From a virus, in the IMG/VR virus record IMGVR_UViG_3300027121_000002, positions 1 through 64,000 of that record: DNA of 64,000 nucleotides. The stretch is one strand, 5' to 3'. Position numbers and translations under genes: made by a program. The number at the start of each line of letters is the position of its first letter. Position 1 is the first letter of the stretch. Of the stretch, positions 13,893 through 23,465 are shown in pieces. A model generated the notes under the pieces. That model was not told the origin of the DNA and made no database searches. It saw only the letters and a program-made list of their open reading frames with translations.

Positions 13893-14988
13893 CTTTAATA
13901 AAAGTTTCTAGGGTATTTAGATTTACTCTCCAAGGAGAGTTTAGACCACCAGAGATAGAAAGAGAACCATTACTTTCTACACTTTCTTTTACTTTCTCTA
14001 CAAACTCAGTATTATTGAAGTGGTGAAGTTGGGTGTGTGCCATTGAATATCCAAAACGAGTATTAACATCAAAGAACAAAGGACTATTAATAGAAATAAC
14101 TTTTGTTTCTGGTGGTGAGAAGATTACATTACACATACCACCACCAATTGGTCCAGCAACATACTTTGCAGAGTTGAATAAACCAATCTTCTCTCTCATC
14201 GTCATATTTTCACAAAAAACTTCTTCATATCCATAAGACTTGAACAGTTCTGCAACTTCATCCTCATTTACACAACGACGACGCTCAGTGTAATTAGTTC
14301 CAATATTTTCTAGATTATTATGCAACCAAGTGCGCCGTGAGATATAAATCTTCTCTGGACCCTGATATTCACCCTTCATACGATTGATAATATCAAATAC
14401 ACCAGGATGTGGTGGACTATTTGAAAGACCATTGTGAGTCAAGGAAGACCCAACTACAACAGTATTATAGAGAGTCTCTGGATTCAAAAATACAACATCT
14501 TTTCTACGAATACCTAGAAGTTCTAATGACTCCCATACAAATGGGTAAAGGTCATATTTGCCTTCTGGTGGACTTACAAGAAGTTTAAGGTCTGGATGTA
14601 TTTCCTTTTCATTAAAATATGAATACAAATAGGGCAAAGTATCATAAATGAAATGATAATAGTTTGCCATATTATACACAAAGTAAAATACAGGAACTGA
14701 GCAGAAGTCCTTAAAATGAAAAGGAAGTTCTACTTCATATTCCATCGTTTCTTCATAAAAAGTTCCCCTACCAAGAGACATAAACATTTCTTTGGTGGGA
14801 AGAGTCAGTCTTCCAGTTTGATGAGAGTAAATTAACGGTTGCGGATAATACTTCGATAAACCTGCAAATTGGCAAGAGAAAAAGTATGCTACTTCAATAT
14901 CTCTTCCATTTTCATCCTTTTCTTTTAGAAGTCTCGTTCTTCCAGAATTCCAGTATTCAATTGGTAAAATAGTCTTTTGAGTAATCAT
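13885..14988 (-). CDS. GT61-type glycosyltransferase (DUF563)
   Basis: 367 aa. NMANYYHFIYDTLPYLYSYF is the N-terminal motif, EKIYISRRTWLHNN the central one and YVAGPIGGGMCNVIFSPPET the C-terminal G-x-x-L-x-N-like motif of GT61 enzymes. ATG 14988 lies inside the end of the upstream gene (overlap 32 bases); a start at 15003 is less likely. Confidence 0.82.
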   Translation of the reverse strand: MITQKTILPIEYWNSGRTRLLKEKDENGRDIEVAYFFSCQFAGLSKYYPQPLIYSHQTGRLTLPTKEMFMSLGRGTFYEETMEYEVELPFHFKDFCSVPVFYFVYNMANYYHFIYDTLPYLYSYFNEKEIHPDLKLLVSPPEGKYDLYPFVWESLELLGIRRKDVVFLNPETLYNTVVVGSSLTHNGLSNSPPHPGVFDIINRMKGEYQGPEKIYISRRTWLHNNLENIGTNYTERRRCVNEDEVAELFKSYGYEEVFCENMTMREKIGLFNSAKYVAGPIGGGMCNVIFSPPETKVISINSPLFFDVNTRFGYSMAHTQLHHFNNTEFVEKVKESVESNGSLSISGGLNSPWRVNLNTLETFIKDV

Positions 14989-16510
14989 AAGGATGCCAAT
15001 CAACTTTATTAAAAAATCTTTGCCAATATTGATAAGTCTTTAAATCATTTGGTGTTCCCCAACAAATATAATTATCAATCTCAAAATTCTTTACTTTATA
15101 TCCAAGATTAATTGCTTCATTTAACATACTATCAACATAAAATTCACCATTGGTTTTATTATCATTATCATATAAAGTTTTTAAAGAACTAAAAAAGATT
15201 TCCCTTGAACGGAAAAACATAGTTCCAGTGATCGCAAACTCTTTTACAGGATCAGTTCCAGTAAATTTTTTAACATCAACTTGACTTACATTCCCATCTT
15301 CATCACATTTAACCCAAGAATATGCCTCTGGTTGCAAATGACTCGTATAGTTGTTTCTATAAGTCCACACTATTATATCATTTTCATCATCTTCGACAAG
15401 TTCTAAAAACTTATCGGCATCATAAAATACTCCATTATCACAAGCAGAAATTAAAACAGAGGAATCTGGATGGCATACATTAACTATTTGTTCAGTTGTA
15501 CATGCTTGACCTTCCAGAACTTCATCAATCCATACAGTATTTTGTCCAGGAGACTGATGACCTTTCAAACAAGCATAAATCACATCGTCTGTTTTAGGTA
15601 GACAACGAACTGCCTGATCTACCATATTCTTACCATTGACTTGAATAAATGGTTTTGATTCAATATATCCTTCTTTTGAGAACCGACTTCCAGCACCTGC
15701 CATTGGAAGAGCAAGAGTGCAATTTTTTAGTTTAACTTCTTTCTGCCCTTCTATTGCTTTACGATAATAGTTTGACCAACTATTATAAACATCAAGATCA
15801 AAAGGAGTTCCCCACTGAAGCATATGGGGAATCTCATACACACGATTATCTAAACCATCACGAATCAAAAGATTATAAACAAGACTTACATAATACTCAC
15901 CATTAATGTTAATATCTTCATCTATCAATTGCTTAAAGTATTTTTTAACATAACTACCTTTTCTAAAATAGTAGTTGCCAGTAGAAGCAAACTCATCCAT
16001 TTTGTTATCTGTAAATGGTTGCTTCTCACGAACCTCTAAAATCCCATTACTATCATCAGTTTTACAGAAAGCATAATTATCACTTCCAAGCATATGAGGA
16101 TGAAATCCAGTGTAGCAAACTACACATCCATCACATTCGGTTGTATCGACAAATTCCTTAAAGTACTTATAATCCCAATACATTGAAAAATCACAATAAT
16201 TAATGACAACCTGTTCATTATCATCAATTAAATTTTCAAATTCAGATACTGAGAATACAGGACCTTTTTTATGTTTAGGTATCGTTACTATTGTTTTTAT
16301 ATCTACTAATTTTTCTAAAACATCTACAATATTTGTTTCTTCTTTATGTTTATCATTAATAATAAAAACAAAGTGAGAGTCTTGCGGATAAAGACGAACA
16401 ATATGTTCTATTACCTTTCTGCCATCAACTTCAATCAAATATTTTGGCAACGTATATCCAGCAGAAGAAAATCTGCTGCTCATACCAGACATTGGAATAA
16501 TTATCTTCAT
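14957..16510 (-). CDS. Tandem two-domain sugar nucleotidyltransferase, 517 aa
   Basis: Two complete NTP_transferase domains in one chain. Domain 1 (about 1-255) starts KIIIPMSGMSSRFSSAGYTL with PKYLIEVDG. Domain 2 (about 265-505) starts LALPMAGAGSRFSKEGYIES with KPFIQVNGK. Both have the G-x-x-x-R-F loop, an acidic metal strand (NYCDFSM; SACDNGV), a late NGEYYV/NGEFYV segment and QWGTP/CWGTP. Each should couple a sugar-1-phosphate to an NTP. Fusion of two such domains is unusual. Confidence 0.85.
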   Translation of the reverse strand: MKIIIPMSGMSSRFSSAGYTLPKYLIEVDGRKVIEHIVRLYPQDSHFVFIINDKHKEETNIVDVLEKLVDIKTIVTIPKHKKGPVFSVSEFENLIDDNEQVVINYCDFSMYWDYKYFKEFVDTTECDGCVVCYTGFHPHMLGSDNYAFCKTDDSNGILEVREKQPFTDNKMDEFASTGNYYFRKGSYVKKYFKQLIDEDININGEYYVSLVYNLLIRDGLDNRVYEIPHMLQWGTPFDLDVYNSWSNYYRKAIEGQKEVKLKNCTLALPMAGAGSRFSKEGYIESKPFIQVNGKNMVDQAVRCLPKTDDVIYACLKGHQSPGQNTVWIDEVLEGQACTTEQIVNVCHPDSSVLISACDNGVFYDADKFLELVEDDENDIIVWTYRNNYTSHLQPEAYSWVKCDEDGNVSQVDVKKFTGTDPVKEFAITGTMFFRSREIFFSSLKTLYDNDNKTNGEFYVDSMLNEAINLGYKVKNFEIDNYICWGTPNDLKTYQYWQRFFNKVDWHPYDYSKDYFTN

Positions 16511-16513
16511 ATC

Positions 16514-17206
16514 TTATATTTTTTTATTCCAATAATTGTTCTCATAATCAATTTGTTGAATATCATTGTGTTTAAAATTATCTTCTTTCAAGATAGTTCT
16601 CACCCAAACATAAGAAGGACCTTCAATATTTATCTCTATTCTACCATTTGTGTCGTGTGACTCTATCTTCATGATATCATCATGCCTGTGAACACTAGCA
16701 ATATAAATTTCAGTATCAGAATAACCGTTTTTTTCAGAATACAATGATAAAAATAATTCGGGAGAAAATTGCCAAAATCCATGCCCACATTGATTATTTG
16801 CTGGCAACGAATGGATAATTTGCCCTCCAGGTTTACACATTAAAGATACATTTTTTAATGCTTGATTTATATTAAATATATGTTCTAAACTTCCACCATC
16901 AAAAATTGTGTCATATTTTTGCATACTATTTTCAATTGGAATGTTCATGTCATGAACTATTGTACACCCTTCATAATCACAATAATCAATAGAATCTACT
17001 TTAGTAGAACCATAATTACTAATAAATACATTCTCACAATAACTTTCACCACATTTAATCCCACTTAGAGAGTTATCTTCTAAAAGATATTTTAATTGTT
17101 CCTCATGTACAAAAATTGTCTGCCTGCCAATCGTTAATGTATCCTTAAAATCACCATATTGATGGCAATGATTTAATAATCTAATATTTTGAATATCAAG
17201 TCCCAT
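16514..17206 (-). CDS. SAM-dependent methyltransferase-like protein, 230 aa
   Basis: KYDTIFDGGSLEHIFNINQA followed by CKPGGQIIHSLP is the motif II/III region of class I methyltransferases, with a diverged motif I near VDSIDYCDYEG. NQCGHGFWQFSPELFLSLYS is typical of sugar-cluster methyltransferases. Small gap to neighbours, same operon. Confidence 0.7.
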   Translation of the reverse strand: MGLDIQNIRLLNHCHQYGDFKDTLTIGRQTIFVHEEQLKYLLEDNSLSGIKCGESYCENVFISNYGSTKVDSIDYCDYEGCTIVHDMNIPIENSMQKYDTIFDGGSLEHIFNINQALKNVSLMCKPGGQIIHSLPANNQCGHGFWQFSPELFLSLYSEKNGYSDTEIYIASVHRHDDIMKIESHDTNGRIEINIEGPSYVWVRTILKEDNFKHNDIQQIDYENNYWNKKI

Positions 17207-17241
17207 TTTAATCTCCAGATTTTTTTTTAATTATCAAAATT

Positions 17242-18030
17242 TCATATTAATTTGTTCTTAGGTTTCCAATCAAATACATTTAATGCTCTACGGGGTTCTA
17301 CATGAAGATAAGATTTAACCTGTTTTTTGGAAAGTTTAAGACTTAAATATCCCGATGAAGTAACTATATCCAAAAGTTGTTTAATGGTCAAGCTTTGAGA
17401 TCCAACTACAAACATATCATGTTTGATATGAAAATTTTTTTCTATACACTTTTCAATTAAATCCACTAAATCATCAACATGTATTATATCTATTCTAGTA
17501 TCAAAATTTGTATATAAATCTATGACATTATTTGTATTTACACTACTAAGAAGTTTATCAACTAAACCATTAATTCTATTTGATGGTAGTGATTTTCCTC
17601 CCCACACATTAGATACTCTTAATGAAAGTGTATTACACTCAACTGTTTTTAAAATATTTTCAACTTGTAATTTAAGATCACCATAAAGGGTATTTGGATT
17701 TACCAATGAATTTTCATCAACTGTTTTTTCATGATTTACATATAAACCACCAGCAGTAGAAATAAAAATAATTTTTCCATTTGGATTTTTCTTTGAATAA
17801 AAATCAAATATTTTTTTACTATTAATTACATCATTTTTTACAAATTTTTCAAATTCATCATAAGTATTTCTTGTAGTTGAAGACCATGCCAAATGAATAA
17901 GACATGAATTTTCATGAGTCTCAAATACATCTTGAGGTTTATCTCGATATGAAACTTTAGTAACAGGTTGTTTACATAACTCTAAAAATCTTTTACCAAT
18001 TAGACCACTACATCCAGTAACGTAAATCAT
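17242..18030 (-). CDS. NAD-dependent epimerase/reductase (extended SDR)
   Basis: 262 aa. MIYVTGCSGLIGKRF is the Rossmann start, FISTAGGLYV includes the Ser, NTLYGDLKLQVEN the Tyr-x-x-x-Lys. Shorter than GalE (~330 aa), closer in size to RmlD/WcaG-type reductases. With GDP-mannose dehydratase in the same cluster, it could be the second step toward GDP-fucose or a related 6-deoxy sugar; that is inference. Confidence 0.8.
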   Translation of the reverse strand: MIYVTGCSGLIGKRFLELCKQPVTKVSYRDKPQDVFETHENSCLIHLAWSSTTRNTYDEFEKFVKNDVINSKKIFDFYSKKNPNGKIIFISTAGGLYVNHEKTVDENSLVNPNTLYGDLKLQVENILKTVECNTLSLRVSNVWGGKSLPSNRINGLVDKLLSSVNTNNVIDLYTNFDTRIDIIHVDDLVDLIEKCIEKNFHIKHDMFVVGSQSLTIKQLLDIVTSSGYLSLKLSKKQVKSYLHVEPRRALNVFDWKPKNKLI

Positions 18031-18039
18031 AAAATGCCT

Positions 18040-18771
18040 CTATCGTATTCTTGTTGCCCATATTGGGTATTCTTTTCCATCAATATTCCAATTTGGATGC
18101 CAATATGTTTCATCCGAAATACAATAAAAATTATATTTTTTGCTTATTAAAGAAAAAATAGATTGATCAAATCTATGCTCTCCATTAAAAGTTTTATGAT
18201 TTGGTATTGATGATTCAGAATCATCAATATAATGATAATTATTTTCTATGCTTATTAATTTACACTCATCGATAATAAATCTATTTTCTTTAGTATTCTT
18301 TAAAAAATATGTGGTTGAACATCTTTGCCCTGTATGAAAATGGGTTTCATCATTTGGAAATATTTTAAAGTATGTATCCGATTTTGTATATTCACTTTCT
18401 TTTAAATGATTCATACAAAAACAAAGAGAACCGTTATTCATTACCATAGAATAATATTCACCCAATCTTAATTTTCCTTCAATATTAAAAGTACATCCAA
18501 TGTCAGCATATAAAATAACATCATCTTCAGGAATTGATTTCATCAACTCTGATATTAAAAAAAATTTCCAAATCCAAAAACCATATGCTCTCGTAGATTC
18601 CATAAATTTTTTATGTTCTAAAAGATCACTACAATAAGAAAAACAATTTTTTTCAGAAAATAAATTAATAGTTTTAAAAACTCCTAGATTTAATGCTTCA
18701 CTGTAAAATCTATTTCTAGTATAAGCATAATTTTGTTCTGGTGAACAAAAAGAAATTAAGTGAAGATTCAT
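18040..18771 (-). CDS. Glycosyltransferase-like protein, 243 aa
   Basis: DDVILYADIGCTFNIEG is a strand followed by D-x-G in place of D-x-D, in a nucleotide-diphospho-sugar transferase context. HRFDQSIFSLISKKYNF and ETYWHPNWNIDG resemble the C-terminal part of small phage and algal glycosyltransferases. Family not assigned. Overlaps the fucosyltransferase-like gene by 4 bases. Confidence 0.6.
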   Translation of the reverse strand: MNLHLISFCSPEQNYAYTRNRFYSEALNLGVFKTINLFSEKNCFSYCSDLLEHKKFMESTRAYGFWIWKFFLISELMKSIPEDDVILYADIGCTFNIEGKLRLGEYYSMVMNNGSLCFCMNHLKESEYTKSDTYFKIFPNDETHFHTGQRCSTTYFLKNTKENRFIIDECKLISIENNYHYIDDSESSIPNHKTFNGEHRFDQSIFSLISKKYNFYCISDETYWHPNWNIDGKEYPIWATRIR

Positions 18772-19622
18772 TTTAAACTACCAATAAAGAATTTTCTAAT
18801 TGGATCTAAGGATACTTTATCCAAAAATAAAGGTTGGTTTTTAAATTCATTGTAAAGTTTATCGTTGTTATCAATTTCAATAACTTTTTCAAGCATTTCT
18901 TCCATAGACATATTTAATGTATTAATGCAACATTTTTCATTAAAATCTTCAGACAATTTCTCATCAGCATAATAAATTGGTATATTTCCAGCAAGTTTTG
19001 CATGAAAAAGTTTTTCGGTAAAATATCCAGGATGTATAGAATGTTCAAAACATATTGAAAATTTATAATCAGAAATCAAATCCATTTTTTGTTTTTCACC
19101 ATCTGGCAATACCATACAATTTTGATACTTTCCATAAACATCTACTTTTTTATAGGTATTCAAAGTATTAATGGCATCAATTCTATTTTGTACTCCTCTC
19201 CCAAATACAATTGAACAGAATTTATTTTTCTCTTTTACTGTAAATTCATTATCACCATACAAATAATTTTCAGGAATTAAATACTCTGGATTACTATATG
19301 TTCCAACATTAAACCAATCAATATGCATCATCCACAAAGGAAATCTAAAATTTTTTCCTCCATATGAATCAAAATCAAATGTCAAAGAATAATCAAAAAC
19401 TTTTAAATTTGGTCTTACATTTTCTCCAGCATATTGAATTCTAATGCAATCCTTGAATCTAGTATAATCAACACCAAACCCCAAAGAAAAAATCACATCA
19501 GCATCTTCTGGATCAGATACACTTACATTTTCAAATATTTGACGTAATAAATGCAAAAAGAAATTATTATGAGGATCAAATGAATTTGGATATTCCCAAT
19601 AATCTAAAAATGCTATTTTCAT
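18768..19622 (-). CDS. GT10-type fucosyltransferase-like protein
   Basis: 284 aa. The GDP-fucose-binding signature of alpha-1,3-fucosyltransferases is clear: YKFSICFEHSIHPGYFTEKL followed by FHAKLAGNIPIYYAD. The N-terminal DADVIFSLGFGVDY and IQYAGENVRPN fit the acceptor half. It would add fucose or a related GDP-deoxyhexose; the gmd gene upstream supplies the precursor path. Confidence 0.85.
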   Translation of the reverse strand: MKIAFLDYWEYPNSFDPHNNFFLHLLRQIFENVSVSDPEDADVIFSLGFGVDYTRFKDCIRIQYAGENVRPNLKVFDYSLTFDFDSYGGKNFRFPLWMMHIDWFNVGTYSNPEYLIPENYLYGDNEFTVKEKNKFCSIVFGRGVQNRIDAINTLNTYKKVDVYGKYQNCMVLPDGEKQKMDLISDYKFSICFEHSIHPGYFTEKLFHAKLAGNIPIYYADEKLSEDFNEKCCINTLNMSMEEMLEKVIEIDNNDKLYNEFKNQPLFLDKVSLDPIRKFFIGSLK

Positions 19623-20263
19623 ATGTTTGGAACCTGAGTATGTACAATGCTAGACTTAAATAAACCAATCTCACTTTTTTGTTTTATTGATGGTTCGACC
19701 CAACCTATTTTTAAATTTTCTTTTTTAATTATCCAATTCAATTTATGATCTATTGGATAATTGATAATGTTTAAATTTTTAACTACTTTTTTTGATGCCT
19801 CTAAATTAAAAACCATTGCATGAGCACATCTTGTCATTTGTCCAATCTCATAATAAACCATTTTATCAGGAAAAACATTTTTTGTCTGAATACCACAACA
19901 ACTTCCTAGCATCATGGCATCGAGTTTAGGTTCATGGTCAATGAACTCTTTCATGCACTTATTTAAATAATCTTCAAAATTATTTGGAAGATCAACATCA
20001 TCTTCCAGTATCAATATGTTCTTGAAGTTATTTTTTACTTGCTGTTCGAAACAATATTGTTGTTTTAAATATATTGAAATCTCAGAATCATTAATACTTC
20101 CAACAACTCTTTTATATTCATATTCAATTTCTTCGGGCAAAAAATTTTCCACCCACTCCACATCAACATTATTATCTAGAAAAAATTTTTGAAGATAAGA
20201 TTTTCTTTCAAGTAAAGGTTTATGGTGGCAAATAAAAATTTTATCAATAATTTTTTTATTCAT
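19619..20263 (-). CDS. GT25-like glycosyltransferase
   Basis: 214 aa. NILILEDDVDLPNNFEDYLN holds the E-D-D motif of LPS-type GT25 enzymes, with KIFICHHKPLLERKSYLQK at the N-terminus and TRCAHAMVFNLEASKKV in the middle. Four-base overlap with the downstream gene and 8-base overlap with the upstream one. Confidence 0.75.
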   Translation of the reverse strand: MNKKIIDKIFICHHKPLLERKSYLQKFFLDNNVDVEWVENFLPEEIEYEYKRVVGSINDSEISIYLKQQYCFEQQVKNNFKNILILEDDVDLPNNFEDYLNKCMKEFIDHEPKLDAMMLGSCCGIQTKNVFPDKMVYYEIGQMTRCAHAMVFNLEASKKVVKNLNIINYPIDHKLNWIIKKENLKIGWVEPSIKQKSEIGLFKSSIVHTQVPNI

Positions 20264-21173
20264 CTTTTTCAGTTAAAACATATTCTACAATATTTTTTGT
20301 AGTAAAGCAATCTATTACTTTTCTATATCCATTTTCTGCTATACGATTTCTTTCATAATCATTATTTAAATAAAATTTTATTTTTTCAAATGCTTCTTCT
20401 TTGGAAGAATAAAATACGATTTCTTCATCTTCTTTAAAAATTTCATCCAATTGTTTATTTGGATTAAGTCTATCAGTAATTACCAATTTTTTACAAGACA
20501 TTCCTTCAAAAATACGTCGAGTGACTTCACCATATCTTGCTTTTTGAAAAACTATTTTTCCATTTCTATAAAGATCAGCATTTTCAATATCTTTTAAATT
20601 ATTTTTAAGATAAAAAGAAGATCCAAGTTTTTCTTGAAGGTAATTGACAACTTCACCTCTTTCTCCATACATTGATGTAACAACATCAAATGGTTCATAT
20701 GAAGTAAAAGATGGATAAAAAATATTCAAATCAGTCCAATGTGAAGTAAATATTACATTATATCCCAAAGACTTATACTGCAAAAAGCATTCAACATCTG
20801 GTGTTAGTGTAAGATCCGCATTTTTAGTTCTTTTTTGATTGTAATGCATAGTTTGTGGTTCATCACCACAATCAACAACTAACTTACTTTTTGGAAAATT
20901 TTTTTTATCAAATAATTCATCAAGTGTAGGAAAAAATCCACATGACATCCAAAAAATAATATCAGGAATAAATTCATTTGAATCATAATATTTTTTCAAT
21001 TCATTAAATCCAAAAGATGGGTCTGAACTAGGGTTTGGATACCACCTAACTTCATCAACTCTTGAATCAGTTTTAAATGCATCATAAATGCCTCTAGGTG
21101 TACTCCAAAATTTCTCTTGTCCATATTCCAAATATTCTTTAATAGAATAATCAGAAAGAATCGCAATTTTCAT
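20256..21173 (-). CDS. CgeB/GT-B-type glycosyltransferase-like protein
   Basis: 305 aa. The C-terminal half has KARYGEVTRRIFEGMSCKKL and VITDRLNPNKQLDEIF and a terminal glycosyl_trans_1_2-like helix (ERNRIAENGYRKVIDCFT). The N-terminal half reads as a Rossmann-like domain (DIIFWMSCGFFPTLDEL). Fits the CgeB group, role in surface glycan synthesis. Confidence 0.7.
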   Translation of the reverse strand: MKIAILSDYSIKEYLEYGQEKFWSTPRGIYDAFKTDSRVDEVRWYPNPSSDPSFGFNELKKYYDSNEFIPDIIFWMSCGFFPTLDELFDKKNFPKSKLVVDCGDEPQTMHYNQKRTKNADLTLTPDVECFLQYKSLGYNVIFTSHWTDLNIFYPSFTSYEPFDVVTSMYGERGEVVNYLQEKLGSSFYLKNNLKDIENADLYRNGKIVFQKARYGEVTRRIFEGMSCKKLVITDRLNPNKQLDEIFKEDEEIVFYSSKEEAFEKIKFYLNNDYERNRIAENGYRKVIDCFTTKNIVEYVLTEKDE

Positions 21174-21174
21174 T

Positions 21175-22038
21175 TCAAATCCTCTTTACAATATTTTTAA
21201 ACATGCCCTCAAGAGTAAAATACTCTTCATACACTTTTCTTCCATTCTCAAGAAGTCTATTATATTCTACATCAGAAATTGATTTTAGTATAGTATCAAT
21301 ATCTTCAATCTCATCTTCATTTACAGGAACACAAAAATCATTCCAATCTAATTCATCCATCCAAGGAAGGTAATGAACATCTGAAATATAAACCGGAACA
21401 GTTCCCAATTGAAGAATTTCATACATTCTAAAACTACTCTTCCCATAACCTCTTGGAGCAAGTCCAAATTTACTAGCGCAGGTTATGTCCAGAAATCTCT
21501 CAAAGTTGTCCATAGGGACTGTCGTAGACCAGTTTCCGGCAGAAATTTCATAACCTTCCTTTCCAGATAAATGATTACACATATCCATACGAATTGGATG
21601 AGTATTTCTAGAACCAACAAAAGAAGCAAAAATTGTTTTCTCTTTTTGTGGAATTAATTCTTTTGGAATAGAACTACAAATCAAAGGAATTGGAATGATA
21701 TTATCACCTTCACGATTACCACCAGCAGAAAAAATTAATGTATCTTCTGGAAATTTCTCAAAAGGACCATCATCAAATTGAGATACTGTAAAATATTTTC
21801 CATCAGATGAAAGAACAGAATTCAATTGATCTTGGACATTTTCATACTGTTGTCCTGCAAACATTGAATTGCAAAAATTATTCGTCCAGAAGACATCAAT
21901 GTATTGCCTATCAGTTTCAATATTTTCTTCGTTCCACCTCTTAAAGAAATATTCTTCAAGATACTCTCCAGTATGATATGGAGGATATGTTGGTGAGATA
22001 GATACAGGTCTTAATGCATCATTTTTTATAAGTACCAT
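21175..22038 (-). CDS. Exostosin-family (GT47-like) glycosyltransferase
   Basis: 287 aa. CASKFGLAPRGYGKSSFRMY then EILQLGTVPVYISDVHYLPW is the exostosin C-terminal motif. FASFVGSRNTHPIRMDMCNH is the preceding strand. Such genes are common in cyanophage and algal virus sugar clusters. Overlaps the next gene by 13 bases. Confidence 0.82.
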   Translation of the reverse strand: MVLIKNDALRPVSISPTYPPYHTGEYLEEYFFKRWNEENIETDRQYIDVFWTNNFCNSMFAGQQYENVQDQLNSVLSSDGKYFTVSQFDDGPFEKFPEDTLIFSAGGNREGDNIIPIPLICSSIPKELIPQKEKTIFASFVGSRNTHPIRMDMCNHLSGKEGYEISAGNWSTTVPMDNFERFLDITCASKFGLAPRGYGKSSFRMYEILQLGTVPVYISDVHYLPWMDELDWNDFCVPVNEDEIEDIDTILKSISDVEYNRLLENGRKVYEEYFTLEGMFKNIVKRI

Positions 22039-22691
22039 AGTTTTTCCTCTTTAAATCTTTTAGTTTTTTCTTCTACACCCACCATCCAATTATTGTGGAC
22101 TATTACAGCATTTTCTTTCTTTCCTTCATTATAGTACACATGTCCATTGGGAAACAAGTCTGGACTCAATATTGCAATATAATCTCTATATTTTTTCAAA
22201 GCAATCTCATTTACAATCAGTTGGTCGTCTTCAATCTCATTTGAACCACACTCATTCACCAAAGATTCACACTCTTTAGTGTCATTAAAAACCATAAACC
22301 CAGAACAAAGAGTGGAACCTGGACTATCTGATTGAAATAAAATTTCTTCATTTCCTTCGATCAATTCAATTGGATTTTTAACAAATACAATATCAGTATC
22401 TACCCAACATAGATTTTTATTTTCTTGATAAATTTTTTTAATAATAGACCATTTATTTTTAACAATATTCCTAAAACCACTTTGACTATCAAATGTCCAA
22501 TCCTGATATTCTGTGATTGGTTGATCTATGTGGAGAAAAGTATTTTTATAGTGCTTTAAGTTTTCATATGCATTTACATCCAAACAAGCAATGTAAAAAT
22601 TATCCATATCAATTCCCACATTTTCTGCAGAAATTAACATATTCTTACAGATGTCTGTACATCCACTATTTAAAAATGTTAAAAATTTCAT
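22026..22691 (-). CDS. Nucleotide-diphospho-sugar transferase (GT77-like), 221 aa
   Basis: CWVDTDIVFVKNPIELIEG is the D-x-D motif of GT77-like enzymes and QSDSPGSTLCSGFMVFND the following conserved loop; IEDDQLIVNEIAL matches the D-Q segment. ATG 22691 overlaps the stop of the upstream gene (ATGA), which decides the start over a longer frame. Confidence 0.72.
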   Translation of the reverse strand: MKFLTFLNSGCTDICKNMLISAENVGIDMDNFYIACLDVNAYENLKHYKNTFLHIDQPITEYQDWTFDSQSGFRNIVKNKWSIIKKIYQENKNLCWVDTDIVFVKNPIELIEGNEEILFQSDSPGSTLCSGFMVFNDTKECESLVNECGSNEIEDDQLIVNEIALKKYRDYIAILSPDLFPNGHVYYNEGKKENAVIVHNNWMVGVEEKTKRFKEEKLWYL

Positions 22692-23458
22692 CTGTCTAAT
22701 ATTTTTTCCAAGGTCAATGTTTTTCCTGTATTTTTCCACCACTCTAAAACATCAATATAAGATTGCAAATGATCCTCTTTGTATTTTTCCTCTAATGATA
22801 TTCCGTAAAAAGTTGAAACAAACTCAATTGATTCGACAAAAAGAGGAAAGGTATAAACATTATATAAAATTTTTTGATCTACAACAGATCTTGGTGAATA
22901 ATAAATTAAGTTTTCTGCCAATGGTGCCCAATAATATTCTTCTGGATATTCTAATGAAAATTTTTCATCAGATGTAAAACTATCTATAATTATTTTAGCA
23001 TACTCTCTAGAAACAAGATACGCACCAACAGACCAATCATCCCAATATCTTCTTCTCAATTTAATTGAGTTTAAATTTTTCCCAATACACATCAATTGAA
23101 TACAATCCCAATTTTCAGGAAGATTGTGTATAAACTCACTCCAAGTAAAATTCCAATATTGAACCGTTTCTAAACTCAGGTCATCTTCACAAAAGAACGC
23201 ATATGGATCATCAGTTTCATCGTACCACTTTTTTATCATTTTTAAATGCGAAACCGTGGCACCAATTGTCCCCAAATCCATTACAAACTTGTATTTTCCA
23301 ATCACACTAGGGTCATTTTCAACTTGTCTTTCAGACAAAAGAAAATTAATTTCTTGAATATTATAATTTAAAAATTCATCTTGAATATTTTTTCTTCTGT
23401 CTTTGCACTCAATTAAACTAGCACAATAAATCTTAGGAAAATTATTCAATTTATTCAT
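22688..23458 (-). CDS. GT25-like glycosyltransferase
   Basis: 256 aa from ATG 23458, 8 bases after the gmd stop; a start at 23494 inside gmd is possible. KIYCASLIECKDRRKNIQDE is the N-terminal GT25 motif, YAFFCEDDLSLETVQYW the E-D-D motif, VGAYLVSREYAKIIIDSF the following one. Second GT25-like gene in the cluster. Confidence 0.75.
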   Translation of the reverse strand: MNKLNNFPKIYCASLIECKDRRKNIQDEFLNYNIQEINFLLSERQVENDPSVIGKYKFVMDLGTIGATVSHLKMIKKWYDETDDPYAFFCEDDLSLETVQYWNFTWSEFIHNLPENWDCIQLMCIGKNLNSIKLRRRYWDDWSVGAYLVSREYAKIIIDSFTSDEKFSLEYPEEYYWAPLAENLIYYSPRSVVDQKILYNVYTFPLFVESIEFVSTFYGISLEEKYKEDHLQSYIDVLEWWKNTGKTLTLEKILDR

Positions 23459-23465
23459 ACCAAAA

